Part shown: piece by piece, positions 24,088 to 34,600 of the stretch
Layout: every line of letters begins with the position of its first letter
Numbering within the stretch: the stretch's first letter is position 1
Assembly: GCA_012517355.1 (NCBI GenBank)
Contig: JAAYVD010000086.1
Span: 85,275 to 149,274 of the forward strand
Source of the DNA: Candidatus Rifleibacteriota bacterium
GTDB taxonomy: Bacteria; Muiribacteriota; Ozemobacteria; Ozemobacterales; Ozemobacteraceae
Direction: 5' to 3'
DNA: 64,000 nt
Program-made: the position numbers and the translations under genes
Notes under the pieces: generated by a model
What the model saw: the letters and a program-made list of their open reading frames with translations, nothing else
Databases searched by the model: none
Told to the model about the DNA's origin: nothing

Positions 24088-25956
24088 GTGGACCCCGCTC
24101 CCCATTCCCCCCCACGGGACGACGCCGATCCAGCCCTGACCGGTCGGCCCGGGGAAAAACCCGCCCCCTGCGAGGTCAGTCCCAGCCCGCCTCCCGCCCC
24201 GCCCCTCCCCACTCCCTCCGCGGCCGAGGGGTTTCACCGGACAGGGGAAGATCCCGACGCCATGCCGCCCTCCCCTCCCGCACCGGGGGCGGCACCCGCC
24301 AGCCAGCACCCACCTGATCCCGGATCCCCCGCCCCACCCCCGGGCGCCACCGTGGCGCGGTCGGCGGCGGCGATGAGCGCGGCGACCTTCCTGAGCCGCA
24401 TCGCCGGCCTCGTCCGGGAGCAGACCTTCGCCTACCTGTTCGGGGCTGGGGTATGGACCGACGCCTTCAACGTGGCCTTCCGCATCCCAAACCTGCTGCG
24501 CGACCTGTTCGCCGAAGGGGCGATGAGCGCGGCCTTCGTGCCCACCTTCAACGCCGTCCTGGCCAGGGAGGGCCGGGAACCCGCCTTCCGGCTCGCCAAC
24601 GTCACCCTGTCGGTGCTGGTCATCGTGGTGGGGCTGCTGTCGGTCCTGGGCATCCTGCTCTCCCCCTGGCTGGTGGGATTGTTGGCCCCCGAGTTCGCCG
24701 CGGTCCCCGGCAAGGCCGAGGTCACCGTGCTGATGACCCGGATCATGTTCCCCTTCCTGCTGGCCATCTCGTTGGCGGCCATCACCATGGGGATCCTCAA
24801 CTCGCTGGGTTCGTTCTTCGCCCCCGCCGTCGCCCCGGTCTTTCTGAACCTCGCCATGATCGTGGCCGGGTTCACCCTCTGCCCCCTGGCCCTGGAAGCC
24901 GGCCACCCTGCCATCGTCGGCATGGCGGTCGGGGCGATGGCCGGCGGCATTCTCCAGTTCGCGGTCCAGCTCGTCCCGTTGTGGCGGGAAGGCTTCCGAC
25001 CGGCCTGGCGGCCCCGGTTCGACGACCCCGGCATGCGCCGGATCGTCATCCTGCTCGTTCCCGGCACCATCGGTCTGGCCGCCACCCAGATCAACGTGGC
25101 GGTCAGCACCATCCTGGCCACCTCGCTGGGGAACGGCCCGGTCTCCTGGCTGAACTACGCCTTCCGCCTGATGCAGCTGCCCCTGGGCCTGTTCGGGGTG
25201 GCCATCGCCCAGGCCACCCTGCCCGCCTTCTCCCGCGCCGCCGCCCGCCAGGACCGCGAGGGGATGGCCGGCACCCTGGCCGGCTCGCTGAACCTGACCG
25301 CCTTCATCAACGTCGCGGCCAGCCTGGCCCTGGCCGCCCTCGCCCACCCGCTCATCCGCCTCATCTTCCAGTACGGGCGGTTCACCGCCGCCGACACCGC
25401 CGCCACCGCCGCCGCCCTGCAGGCCTACGCCCTGGGCCTTCTGGGCTTTTCGGTGGTCAAGGTGCTGGGTCCCGCCTTCTACGCCCTGGGTGAAACCAAG
25501 GTGCCGGTGACCGCCAGCCTGGTGGCCGTCGCCGTCAACATCGCGCTGAACCTCGCCCTGCTGAAGCCCTGCGGGTATTGGGGCCTGGCGTTGGGCTCCT
25601 CGCTCGCCTCGGCCGTCAACGCCCTGATCCTGTACCGGGTCCTGGTCAGGCGATTGCCCGGCCTGGCGACCCAGGGCATCGGCCGGACCCTGGCGGCCAC
25701 CCTGGCGGCGGCCGGCGTCGCCGCCCTGGGCGCGGCGGGAACGGCCCACCTGGTGCTGGCCAGCCTGGCCGGCCGCGACGGGACGACGGGCGCGACGGCC
25801 ACGGCCGTCGCCCTGGCCGCCGGCGCGGGGGCCGGCCTGCTGCTCCTGGTGGTGGCCGGCCGCCTGCTCCGGCTGGCCGAGGTGGAGCGAGCCCTGAACC
25901 TGCTCCGTCGCCGGTTTGGCGGGACGACGGCGAGGGGTTCTCCGACCGCCGGGTAG
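24088..25956 (+). CDS. murJ: lipid II flippase MurJ (start uncertain; core from about 24373)
   Basis: MSAATFLSRIAGLVREQTFAYLFGAGVWTDAFNVAFRIPNLLRDLFAEGAMSAAFVPTF; multiple TM segments. Confidence 0.93.
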   Translation: MDPAPHSPPRDDADPALTGRPGEKPAPCEVSPSPPPAPPLPTPSAAEGFHRTGEDPDAMPPSPPAPGAAPASQHPPDPGSPAPPPGATVARSAAAMSAATFLSRIAGLVREQTFAYLFGAGVWTDAFNVAFRIPNLLRDLFAEGAMSAAFVPTFNAVLAREGREPAFRLANVTLSVLVIVVGLLSVLGILLSPWLVGLLAPEFAAVPGKAEVTVLMTRIMFPFLLAISLAAITMGILNSLGSFFAPAVAPVFLNLAMIVAGFTLCPLALEAGHPAIVGMAVGAMAGGILQFAVQLVPLWREGFRPAWRPRFDDPGMRRIVILLVPGTIGLAATQINVAVSTILATSLGNGPVSWLNYAFRLMQLPLGLFGVAIAQATLPAFSRAAARQDREGMAGTLAGSLNLTAFINVAASLALAALAHPLIRLIFQYGRFTAADTAATAAALQAYALGLLGFSVVKVLGPAFYALGETKVPVTASLVAVAVNIALNLALLKPCGYWGLALGSSLASAVNALILYRVLVRRLPGLATQGIGRTLAATLAAAGVAALGAAGTAHLVLASLAGRDGTTGATATAVALAAGAGAGLLLLVVAGRLLRLAEVERALNLLRRRFGGTTARGSPTAG

Positions 25957-26236
25957 GGGGTATTCCGACCTTCCCGACCCCTGACAGAGGCCAGAGGCTC
26001 GGCTTTTCCCCTCCCACCCAAGCCGCCGGCCTCCTGAAACCCCGCCAGACAGGCTGACCCCACTCGCCTCTTCCCCACCTTTCCCGTTTCCCCAGCACAC
26101 TCGAGGCTTCTGACAACCTGCCGGAACCGCGGTTTTCCCGCCACCGGTGGTCGGGGAGTGGGGGCGGCCGGCCACCACCCCGCGTCTGCTGGATGGACGG
26201 CATGCGCCATGCCTTGCGGTTTTCCCGCCCCGTGCC

Positions 26237-26265
26237 TTGATTTTCAGGGCTGCCCAGCGTAGGAT
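26237..26265 (+). promoter_or_regulatory. candidate sigma-70 promoter
   Basis: TTGATT-N17-TAGGAT, 25 bp upstream of the ATG at 26291. Confidence 0.4.
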
Positions 26266-26290
26266 GGGATACTTTCGCGACGGGGGTACC

Positions 26291-27037
26291 ATGGCTTCCC
26301 AGCAGCAGATCGAGGGTTTGAAATCCCTCTTCGGCGACCTGTTCGCCAAGTTGATGTCGTTCGCCCTGGAAGACGAGCTGTTCGAAGATCTGGGCGCTTC
26401 CCTGGAGGTCTTCTACAACCTCGAGGAGGGCGAGGAATACGAGTTCAACCCGTCGGAGGAATTCCTTTTCCTGACCTGGTTCCTGATCGACGACACGATG
26501 GCCGAGGGGGAGTCGTTGATCGACGTCTTCCTGGCCCGCCACGCCGACACCCTGAGCCTGCAGGAGAAGCAGGTCTGCAACGCCCTGAAGGAGACGCACC
26601 TCACGCTGCTGCAGGTCCTCGACGTCAAGGCCGGCGAGTCGCTGAGCCTGCGCGACGTCTTCCTGGGCGAGGAGTTCGAGGTGCTGGAGTCGGTCGGCTC
26701 GGAAACCGCCACCAAGGGCACCCTGCTGTTCACGCGGGTGCTGCGCATCGGCGACCTGCGGTTCCTGGTCGGGGCAGGGGTGTTCCTCGATTCCCTGGTC
26801 CTCGAACCCCTGACGCAGTTCATCACCGACCAGTACCGGCAGGAATGCGAGGAAGGCCAGAAGGTCAGTTTCAAGCAGTTCCTCAAGGAGAACGGCGAAC
26901 TGATCAACTGGTGGATCCGGGCCTTCGAGAAAGGCGAAATCCTGACGGGGGACGACGACGACCCCGACGGCGACGGGAACGGGGACGGAGACGGCCCGCC
27001 CGAACTGCCCCCCCGCGAACCGGCCGACAACGCCTGA
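26291..27037 (+). CDS. uncharacterised acidic protein
   Basis: 248-aa ORF with Asp/Gly-rich C-terminus, upstream of and co-directional with motAB. Confidence 0.75.
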   Translation: MASQQQIEGLKSLFGDLFAKLMSFALEDELFEDLGASLEVFYNLEEGEEYEFNPSEEFLFLTWFLIDDTMAEGESLIDVFLARHADTLSLQEKQVCNALKETHLTLLQVLDVKAGESLSLRDVFLGEEFEVLESVGSETATKGTLLFTRVLRIGDLRFLVGAGVFLDSLVLEPLTQFITDQYRQECEEGQKVSFKQFLKENGELINWWIRAFEKGEILTGDDDDPDGDGNGDGDGPPELPPREPADNA

Positions 27038-27084
27038 CCCGGAGCGAGCCCACGGCAGGCACCTGACGCAGGGGAAGAGAAATC

Positions 27085-27906
27085 GTGCAGCCGTCCATTC
27101 TGATCGGATTCGCCATCGGCTTCGGCACCCTCGCCCTCACCGTCCTCCTCGAGAGCGGCGGCCAGGTCTCGGCCGTGCTGGCCTTCTTCAACCTTCCCGC
27201 CCTCCTGATCATCCTGGGCGGCCTGACCGGGATCCTGCTCATCGCCTTTCCCCCCTCCCAGATCCGGGAGATCGTGATCGCACTCCGCAAGGCCTTCGGC
27301 GGGTTCAGAGACATCGACCAGCTCGAGATGTCGGTGCAGCTGCTGGCATTGGCCCAGAGATCCCGCCAGGAGGGCATCCTGGCCCTCGAATCCGTGCTGC
27401 CGGAGGTGGCCGACGACTGGCTGCGCCGCAGCCTGCAGCGGGTGGTGGACGGCCTCGACCGCCAGATGGTCCAGGACATCCTCGCCGTCGAGATGGAGGA
27501 ATACTCCCGGAAAGTGCGCACCGGAGCCCGCATCCTGACCTCGCTGGGAGGGTTTTCGCCGACCCTCGGCATCATCGGGACGGTCATGGGCCTGGTCCAC
27601 ATGCTGGCCAGCCTCCAGGAGGCGGACAAGATCGGCGGGGCGATCGCGGTCGCCTTCATGGCCACCTTCTGGGGCATCACGATCGCCAACCTCGTGTTGC
27701 TGCCCCTCGCCGAGCGGGTGCGGTTCCGCGACAACGAGCTGCTGGCCACCCGCCAGGCGATGGTCGAGGGCGTCCTGTCCATCCAGGCCGGGGAACCGGT
27801 CCGCATCATCGAGGAAAAGCTCATGCTGTTCATGGACCCTGACCTCCAGCGGGAGTTCACCGAGCGGCAGGTCGCCTCGGGTGGCGGGCGCCAGGGGGCC
27901 GGCTGA
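27085..27906 (+). CDS. motA: MotA-like stator protein
   Basis: GIIGTVMGLVHMLASLQEADKIGGAIAVAFMATFWGITIANLVLLPLAERV. Confidence 0.9.
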   Translation: MQPSILIGFAIGFGTLALTVLLESGGQVSAVLAFFNLPALLIILGGLTGILLIAFPPSQIREIVIALRKAFGGFRDIDQLEMSVQLLALAQRSRQEGILALESVLPEVADDWLRRSLQRVVDGLDRQMVQDILAVEMEEYSRKVRTGARILTSLGGFSPTLGIIGTVMGLVHMLASLQEADKIGGAIAVAFMATFWGITIANLVLLPLAERVRFRDNELLATRQAMVEGVLSIQAGEPVRIIEEKLMLFMDPDLQREFTERQVASGGGRQGAG

Positions 27907-28706
27907 TGGCCGCCCGTCCCCCCCTCCGCGAGGACGAGAACGAGCACGGTCCCGGCATGGAGCGCTGGCTGCTCACCTATGCCGACATGATCACCCTGCT
28001 GATGGCCCTGTTCATCCTGCTCTACACCATGTCGCAGGTCGACGCGAAGAAATGGCGGAAGGTGGCCGGCAGCGTGGCCGGCCAGTTCGGCTACGGGGCC
28101 GGCAACCTGGCCGGGGGGGGTGGCGGGTCGGCCTTCAGTTCGGCCGCCGCGCCGGGGGCTTCCGGGTTCATGGGTTCCCCCAATTTCACCACCCGCATCA
28201 AGATCGACCAGAAGGCCCTCGGCCGCCAGATCCGCCGGCAGGGCCGTCAGCGCGACGTCAAGCTGGCCGTGGAGAGCCGGGGCCTGGTGATCAGCCTGCT
28301 GTCGGGCATCCTGTTCGACCTCGAGTCGGCCACCCTGAAACCCTCCGCCCTCGCCGTCCTCGACGACATCGGGTTGATCCTGGCCGAGATCCCCAACTCG
28401 ATCGTCATCGAGGGGCACACCGACGAGCAGTCGGCCCCGGGCCAGCCTTCACCCAACTGGTCGCTGTCGACCCGCCGGGCCATGGCCGTTCTCGAATACC
28501 TGGTGAAGAAGGGGTTCGTCGAGGAGAAGCGGTTGTCGATGGCCGCCTTCGCCGCCAACAAGCCGGTGCGGTCCTACAACCCCGATCCCGATGAACGCCG
28601 CCGCCTGAGCCGCCGGGTCGACCTGGTGATCCTGGGCGACACTCCCGACCGCGGCCGGTTCGACGTGCTGATCGACGGCAAGGGCGAAGACCAGGCCGGC
28701 TGGTAG
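27906..28706 (+). CDS. motB: MotB-like stator protein with OmpA domain
   Basis: WLLTYADMITLLMALFILLYTMSQVD; OmpA-type IEGHTDEQ...NWSLSTRRAMAVLEYL. Confidence 0.9.
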   Translation: MAARPPLREDENEHGPGMERWLLTYADMITLLMALFILLYTMSQVDAKKWRKVAGSVAGQFGYGAGNLAGGGGGSAFSSAAAPGASGFMGSPNFTTRIKIDQKALGRQIRRQGRQRDVKLAVESRGLVISLLSGILFDLESATLKPSALAVLDDIGLILAEIPNSIVIEGHTDEQSAPGQPSPNWSLSTRRAMAVLEYLVKKGFVEEKRLSMAAFAANKPVRSYNPDPDERRRLSRRVDLVILGDTPDRGRFDVLIDGKGEDQAGW

Positions 28707-28797
28707 GGGGAATCCACCAGACCGGTGTTTCGGGGCTCTGGCCAATGGCCAGTCACCTCGGGACTCATGACCTCGACCGTCCCCACCCGGACGACGG

Positions 28798-30627
28798 TCA
28801 GGGGCCGTACCGCCCCATCTGGGTGGCGGTCTCGCCCGCCGTCAGGCAGGGGGAGTCGGAGGCATACCCGCCCGCCACGGTCTGCAGGTGGTAGTCGTAG
28901 GGGTAACCCCCGATGAAGAGCGGGTCGGAGGCGATGTTGCCCGGCCCCGTGGCGACGGTCAGCCCGTTGGTGGGGAAGGTGTAGTTCCAGATGTCGTTGT
29001 AGAGGATGGTCGGGGTGGCGGTGGTCTGCGTCTGGTTGATGCCGTACAGGGCGCTGCCGCCGGTGTAGGCGATGATGTTGTTCTTGATGACGGGCTCGCC
29101 GAAGGCCACCTCGACGCCGGTCAGGCAGTCGACGGTGTTGTTCTCGAAGCGGTCGGCCCCGAGCAGGCCGGCCCCGACCTGGTTTTTGAGGAACAGGTTG
29201 TTGCGGATGTTCGAGTTGGCCGAGACCAGGCCGATGTCGCAGTCGCGGATGGTGTTGTAGCGGACGTTCAGCGCCGTGGAGAGACCGATGTCGAGGCCGA
29301 TGGCGCAAAGCCCGAATTCGGAGTATTCGATGGCGGGGGTCGAACCTTCGCTCCGCAGGCCGGTGTCGGCAAACATCAGGGTGACGAACTTGATCTGGTT
29401 CTCTGGCTCGATGGTGGAAAGGAACTTCAGACCGCCCCAGTTCCCCTTGGTGGGAAACGATTCGGCCGAGGTGAAGATGATGCGGCGGTCGGCGGTGCCG
29501 ACGGCCATCAATCCGCCCTGGACGAGGATGTCGGTCATGCTGGCCCCATTGGGGTCGGGCAGGCTGTCGCTCTGGGTGCACTTGACCTCGACCCCCGGCT
29601 CGATGGTCAGCACCACGCCACCCCGCACCCGCAGGTCGCCCTGCAGCACGTAGGGGCTTTCGGCGGCAAGCCAGGTGCGGCTTTCAGGCAGGGAACCGGG
29701 TGTCACGACCGACAGGGTGGCCGACTGGAGACTCTCGTTCCCGGCGGTATCGACGGCGCGGACGTAATAGTAGTACTTCACCCCGATCTTCAGACCCTCG
29801 TCGCGATAGGTGGTCGCCGTGGCGGCGGATGGGATGGGATCGGCGTTGACGCGGGCGAACGGGCCGCTCTTGCTTTCCGAACGGTAGAGGTTGTAGCCGG
29901 CCAGGTCGGCCTCGGTGTTCGAGGTCCAGGACAGCACGACCCGTTCCATCTCGGTCGGGGCGGCGATGGCGAGGTTGGCGACGACTGCGGGGGCGTCCCC
30001 GGCCAGGGTGTTGAACTGGTATTCGGAAGAGACGCCCTCGTTGCCGGCGAAGTCTCGGCTGCGCACCCGGAAATGGTAGGTGGTGTTGGGTCGCAGGGCC
30101 GTCAGGCTGATCGAATGGCTGGTGACCTGGGCGGAGTCGGTGGCCTGGAAGGTGTAGGAACCCAGGCCGATCGGCCCGGTGGCGTAGTCGACGATCGAGT
30201 CGGCCGGTTCCGAGGTCATCCAGGTGATGCTGGCGGTGTTCTCCTTGAGGTTGGTCACGGTGACATCGGTGATGATGGGGGGAAGCCCGTCCACCGCGTC
30301 GAAGGTCAGATCAGCGTTTTCGAGGGTGCCGCCGCGGGGCACCTCGACGATCCGGACGACCGACCGGCCCTCGTAGGTGGCCACCAGCTTGCGCTGGCCC
30401 GGGGCGATCCCGTAGATGCCGAAGCGGCCGAGTTCGTCGGTGGTGGTGGCATGGTCACCGCCGTAGAGTTCGACGCGGGCGCCGCGCAGCACGTGGCCGT
30501 TGGCGTCGAAGACCTTGCCGGTGACGTTGCCGGTCACCGCACTGTCGGTCTTGAGGCAGCCGGTCACGGCGAGGAGTCCGGCCAGGACGATCAGCAGCAG
30601 GCCAACACGGCGATCGGATGGGAACAT
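28798..30627 (-). CDS. lipoprotein with carboxypeptidase-regulatory-like, Fn3 and right-handed beta-helix regions
   Basis: LLAVTGC lipobox; GKVFDANGHVLRGARVELYGG; Fn3-like units; repetitive beta-helix IRNNLFLKNQVGAGLLGADRFENNTVDCLTG. Confidence 0.82.
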   Translation of the reverse strand: MFPSDRRVGLLLIVLAGLLAVTGCLKTDSAVTGNVTGKVFDANGHVLRGARVELYGGDHATTTDELGRFGIYGIAPGQRKLVATYEGRSVVRIVEVPRGGTLENADLTFDAVDGLPPIITDVTVTNLKENTASITWMTSEPADSIVDYATGPIGLGSYTFQATDSAQVTSHSISLTALRPNTTYHFRVRSRDFAGNEGVSSEYQFNTLAGDAPAVVANLAIAAPTEMERVVLSWTSNTEADLAGYNLYRSESKSGPFARVNADPIPSAATATTYRDEGLKIGVKYYYYVRAVDTAGNESLQSATLSVVTPGSLPESRTWLAAESPYVLQGDLRVRGGVVLTIEPGVEVKCTQSDSLPDPNGASMTDILVQGGLMAVGTADRRIIFTSAESFPTKGNWGGLKFLSTIEPENQIKFVTLMFADTGLRSEGSTPAIEYSEFGLCAIGLDIGLSTALNVRYNTIRDCDIGLVSANSNIRNNLFLKNQVGAGLLGADRFENNTVDCLTGVEVAFGEPVIKNNIIAYTGGSALYGINQTQTTATPTILYNDIWNYTFPTNGLTVATGPGNIASDPLFIGGYPYDYHLQTVAGGYASDSPCLTAGETATQMGRYGP

Positions 30628-30714
30628 GGTTTGCCACCTCGGGCGTCGAATCTCTGTCTTTCATCCATCGGCAGGATCCCTTCCCGCCATGAGGTCCGGC
30701 TGCGGGGCGGCTGT

Positions 30715-30784
30715 CATCCGCGCCCATCGGCGGTCATCGGCGGTCGTCTGCGGCCATCCGCGCCCATCGGCGGTCGTCTGCGGC
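30715..30784. repeat. seven-unit 10-bp tandem array (CATCSGCGGY-type)
   Basis: catccgcgcc/catcggcggt/catcggcggt/cgtctgcggc/catccgcgcc/catcggcggt/cgtctgcggc. Confidence 0.85.
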
Positions 30785-30942
30785 CATCCTCTTCCCGTCG
30801 GTCCGGTCCAAAGTCACTCTCGAGGACCCCTGATCGGTGGGGGCAAAAGGCAGGCAACGGGAAAGGGACAGGGAGGTGTTTTCCCCCCTGCCCCTTCGAA
30901 GGCTGGTTCCTGGCGGCCTGGCGGCCCGGCCGCCCGGCCGGA

Positions 30943-31584
30943 TCAGCGCTGCAGGAACTCGACCATCTTGTCGAGCTGGTCGATGGTGGAGCTCGCCCAG
31001 CCGGGATTGAGCTCCTTGGCGTAATCCATCTGGTCGGTGGCCTCGTCGACGTTGCCGAGGGCGGCGTAGCAATAGGAGAGCAGGGCGTGGACCTCGGCGT
31101 CGGTCACGCCGGTGGGCCGCCGGGGCGTGTAATGGAAGTGGGAGTTCCCCTTGCCCAGCTCGGTCAGGAGGATGGACACCGCGGTCTCCAGGTCGGCCTT
31201 GGACCCTTTTTGCACGTAGGCGGAAGCCAGGCCCACCTTGGCATCGTCGGAGAGGGCCTTGGCCTTCTCGAACCAGGGCATGCCGTCGGTCAGCATCCCC
31301 AGGCGCGACTTGGCCCAGCCCAGGCCATTGTTGGCCTCGGCCTCCTCCTCGGCGGTGGGACTGTCAGACAGCACCTTCTGGAACTGGGCGATGGCGCTGT
31401 CGTAGTTGCCCTTGGCGAACATGTCCCAGCCCTGGTCGTTGAAGCTGTCCGCCCGGACGATGGTGACGCCGCCGGTCTGGGGGTAGGTGTTGGTCCCCTC
31501 GCCGTTGACCCCGCCACCGCAGCCGGTGATCAGGACCGTGAAAGGAAGCGCGATCAGGATACCGATCAGGAACCGTCTGCGCAT
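30943..31584 (-). CDS. TPR lipoprotein
   Basis: MRRRFLIGILIALPFTVLITGCGGG lipobox; TPR-like units; RBS-like AAGGAGAG upstream. Confidence 0.75.
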   Translation of the reverse strand: MRRRFLIGILIALPFTVLITGCGGGVNGEGTNTYPQTGGVTIVRADSFNDQGWDMFAKGNYDSAIAQFQKVLSDSPTAEEEAEANNGLGWAKSRLGMLTDGMPWFEKAKALSDDAKVGLASAYVQKGSKADLETAVSILLTELGKGNSHFHYTPRRPTGVTDAEVHALLSYCYAALGNVDEATDQMDYAKELNPGWASSTIDQLDKMVEFLQR

Positions 31585-31607
31585 CTCCGCTCTCCTTTCC
31601 ATGTCTC

Positions 31608-34600
31608 TTACCTCAGCACCGCGAGCTTGCCGCGGCCCTTGAAGGTCTGGCCACCCCGGGTGGCCTCGAACTTGTAGATGTAGACCCCGTTGGCGACCCG
31701 GTCACCGTCGTCGTTGCACAGATCCCACCGGATCTTGCCCGAGGTCAGGGCGGTGAAGTCACCGGTGTCGAACTCGGCCACCTTGTGACCGGCGGTGTCG
31801 TAGATCCGGAGGCGGATCTCGTCGGCCCGCTGGCCGAGGTTGTAGGTGATGAAGGCGGCGTTGCCGGTGGCCGGGTTGGGGTAGGCTTGCAGCTGATCGA
31901 TCCCGAAGGGGCCGGGGGCGGTCACCGCGAAGTTCTTGGTCAACTGGTTGCCGGCCCGGTCGGTCACCGAGACGGTCACCAAGTGCCGGCCCTTGGCCAG
32001 CGGTTGCACCGGCTGCCAGGAGAAGGACCCCTGGTCGTCGAGGAAGATGCCGGGTTGCTCCATCCCATCGATGCAGAGGGTCACGGCCGAGCTGGCGAGA
32101 CCGGACCCCGGGTCGGCGAAGGTTCCCTCGAAGACGGGGCGCGGGTCTTCCAGCTGGTCGAGATCGCCGGGGCTGAAGCGGGAAAGGCGGGGCGCGGTCA
32201 CGTCGCCCATCAGGGCGAGCTTGCCGAGGCCGCCGAGCTGGGCGGTGATCTTGCCGTCCTTCAGGGAGCCGCCGCAGAAGACCCAGCCCTTTCCGGACTG
32301 GCGATAGACATGCACCTTGTCGGCCGGCACCGGCAGTTTCAGGGCGCCGACGGTGGTCGAGTACCAGATCCGGCGGGTCAGCCGGACCGAGGCGGGGCCC
32401 ACTTCTTCGAGGGGCAGGATCTCGACCAGGTCGGTGCTGCCGTAGGCGCGTTCCTGCCCGACGACTTTGTTGCCGAGGACCTTGGCGAGGGTGGCGGGGC
32501 TGGAAGCGGGTTCGGCCGCCTGGCGGGGCAGGATGTAGAGCAGGGAGTTGGAGGCCACGGTGTTGGCCAGGATGGTCAGGGTCGCCTTGTTGTCGGAGGT
32601 CGTCAGGGCGATCTTGGTTTCGGGGGTCAGGTCGGTGACGGTGAACTCGACCGAAGCCCGGCCGACCATCCCGTGCAGGTCGGTGCCGCTCACGTCGATG
32701 TAGGCCTTCCCCGGGGATTCGGCGTTGATGCGGTAGGAACCCGCGTAGTATTTCTCCTTCAGGAAGTTCATGGTCACGGGCACCTTCACGCCACCCTGGC
32801 TGACCGAGCAGGTCGGAGGCGCCTGCAGGGCCTCGGTGGAGCGGGAGACGATGACCAGCTCATACTCGTGGGCGGGGTTGGAGAACAGTTTCACCTCGAA
32901 GGCCGGGCCGGTGTTGATGACCACCAGGTGGGTCGAGTCGGTTTCCATCTGGTTGCCGGCGACATCCTTGCCGCTGGTGATCGAGATGGTGGCATTCCCG
33001 TCATACAGGGCGCTGTTGTCCTTGGGGATGACGGTGGTGCCGGTCCAGGTGTCCTCCTTGTAGGAGGTCTGCTCGACGAGCATCATCTGGCCGCCGGCCG
33101 AGGTCAGGGCCACGGTGATCGGCACGGTGACGTCCATCTTCTCGCTGAACCGGATGGTGAAGGTCACCGCCCCGGTGGTGATCTTGTTGCCCGTGGAGGG
33201 GGTGGGCTGGACCTCGAGGACCTTGGGTTTGACGGTGTCGGCGGTGAACCGCCAGGTGGTCGAGAAAGCGCTGATGTTGTAGCCGTCCTCGCAGGTTTCG
33301 ATGGCGGCCACGCGCCAGTAGTAGGTGCCGTCCTTGGGCACGGTGAAGGCCGCCTCGGTCATGGCGGTGACCTGGCCCTTCTCGGTGTAGGAGGCGTTGG
33401 TGGCGTGGTTCAGGACGTTGTTGAAGCTGGGGTCGTCGGCGATCTGGATCAGGTAATGGTCGCCGTCGGTGACGCTGCTCCACTTGAACCGGAACCCCCG
33501 GCTGCTGGAGACCGAACCGTTCAGGGGCAGGATCGGGGTGGGGGCGGCGGGCGGGGTGCGATCGACGACGATGGTGCGGGCGGTCAGGTTGGCGGCCCCG
33601 GTGGGGCTGTCGCTGGACTGGTTGCCAGCGCGGTCGATGCAGGTGCCGTAGAGGGTCAGGTTCCCGTCGGAATGGGTGGAGATGTCGAGAGTGCCGGTAT
33701 AGGAGGCGGCCTTCACGGGCAGGGCCGGGTTGCAACTGACCGGGGTCCAGGGGTCGCCGGCGGCGCGGGCGGCGGCGCTGGCCACCAGCAGGTTGCCGGC
33801 GGTGCCGCGGTCGCTCACCCCACCGGTGATGGCCAGGGTCTTCTTGCAGTATTTGCGCCCCTCGTACGGCTTGGTGAAGGTGAACTCGGGCCGGTAGAAG
33901 TCGTAGCTGTAGGAGGCGTTCTGATCACGGAAATTGGGCTGGGCCATGGTCACCGCGTCGGCGGCGGTCACCTGGGCGGTCAGGGTGGCCACGCCGTCGG
34001 CGGAGGTGGGGATGTTCAGCACGGAGATCTCGAGGGTGTCCGTGCCGCTGACGGTGCCGGTGCCGACCTGGGTGGTGGGGGTGGTCAGCCGGAAGGTGGA
34101 GGTGGCGAGGTTGAGCCCCGACCCGGTTCCGGTGCGCCAGTTGGCATCGCCGGGGCTGGGCGCGCCGGTCAGGCGGGAGATGTCGGAGGGGGCGTCGGAC
34201 AGCCGCATCGACATGCTGGTCACCGCGAGGCCGAACCATTCCTGGGCGGGATACCGGTCGACCACCACCGGTCCCTGGGTGTCGAGGAAGAAGTGGGAGC
34301 GGGTGGCCACGCCGGTGTTGCCGTAGGCGTCCCGGGGGGTCACGGTGATGTCATACCGTCCGTCCCCGCTCTGGTCGGTGGGATGGGGGTTGGCACCGTA
34401 GAGGTCCCAGATGAGGGCGGTGGTCGAGGCGCCGGGCACCTGGTTGCCAACGATGTTGCCGTTGTAGGTCACCTCCATGGTGGAGGTGGTCAGCCCGAAA
34501 TTGGGTTCGGAGGGGTTGAAGACCCAGACCTGGTCGGCCAGGATGGGCGGGTGGTGGTTCTCGACGATGGCCCCGGACGGCGGATCGTAGCGCAGGTCGG

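Noticed and set aside
20166-26349. Very long antisense ORFs (e.g. 20166..24317 + 1383 aa; 21778..26349 - 1523 aa)
   Set aside because: Shadow frames of high-GC DNA opposite genes with clear motifs (GspK-like, K+ channel, MurJ); composition is Arg/Gly/Pro or Glu/Gly repetitive with no domain.
30715-30784. CRISPR-like reading of the tandem array
   Set aside because: Units are 10 bp and directly adjacent with no spacers; no cas genes in the window.
28888-31677. ORF 28888..31677 + (929 aa)
   Set aside because: Antisense to two lipoprotein genes and their intergenic repeat; no domain.
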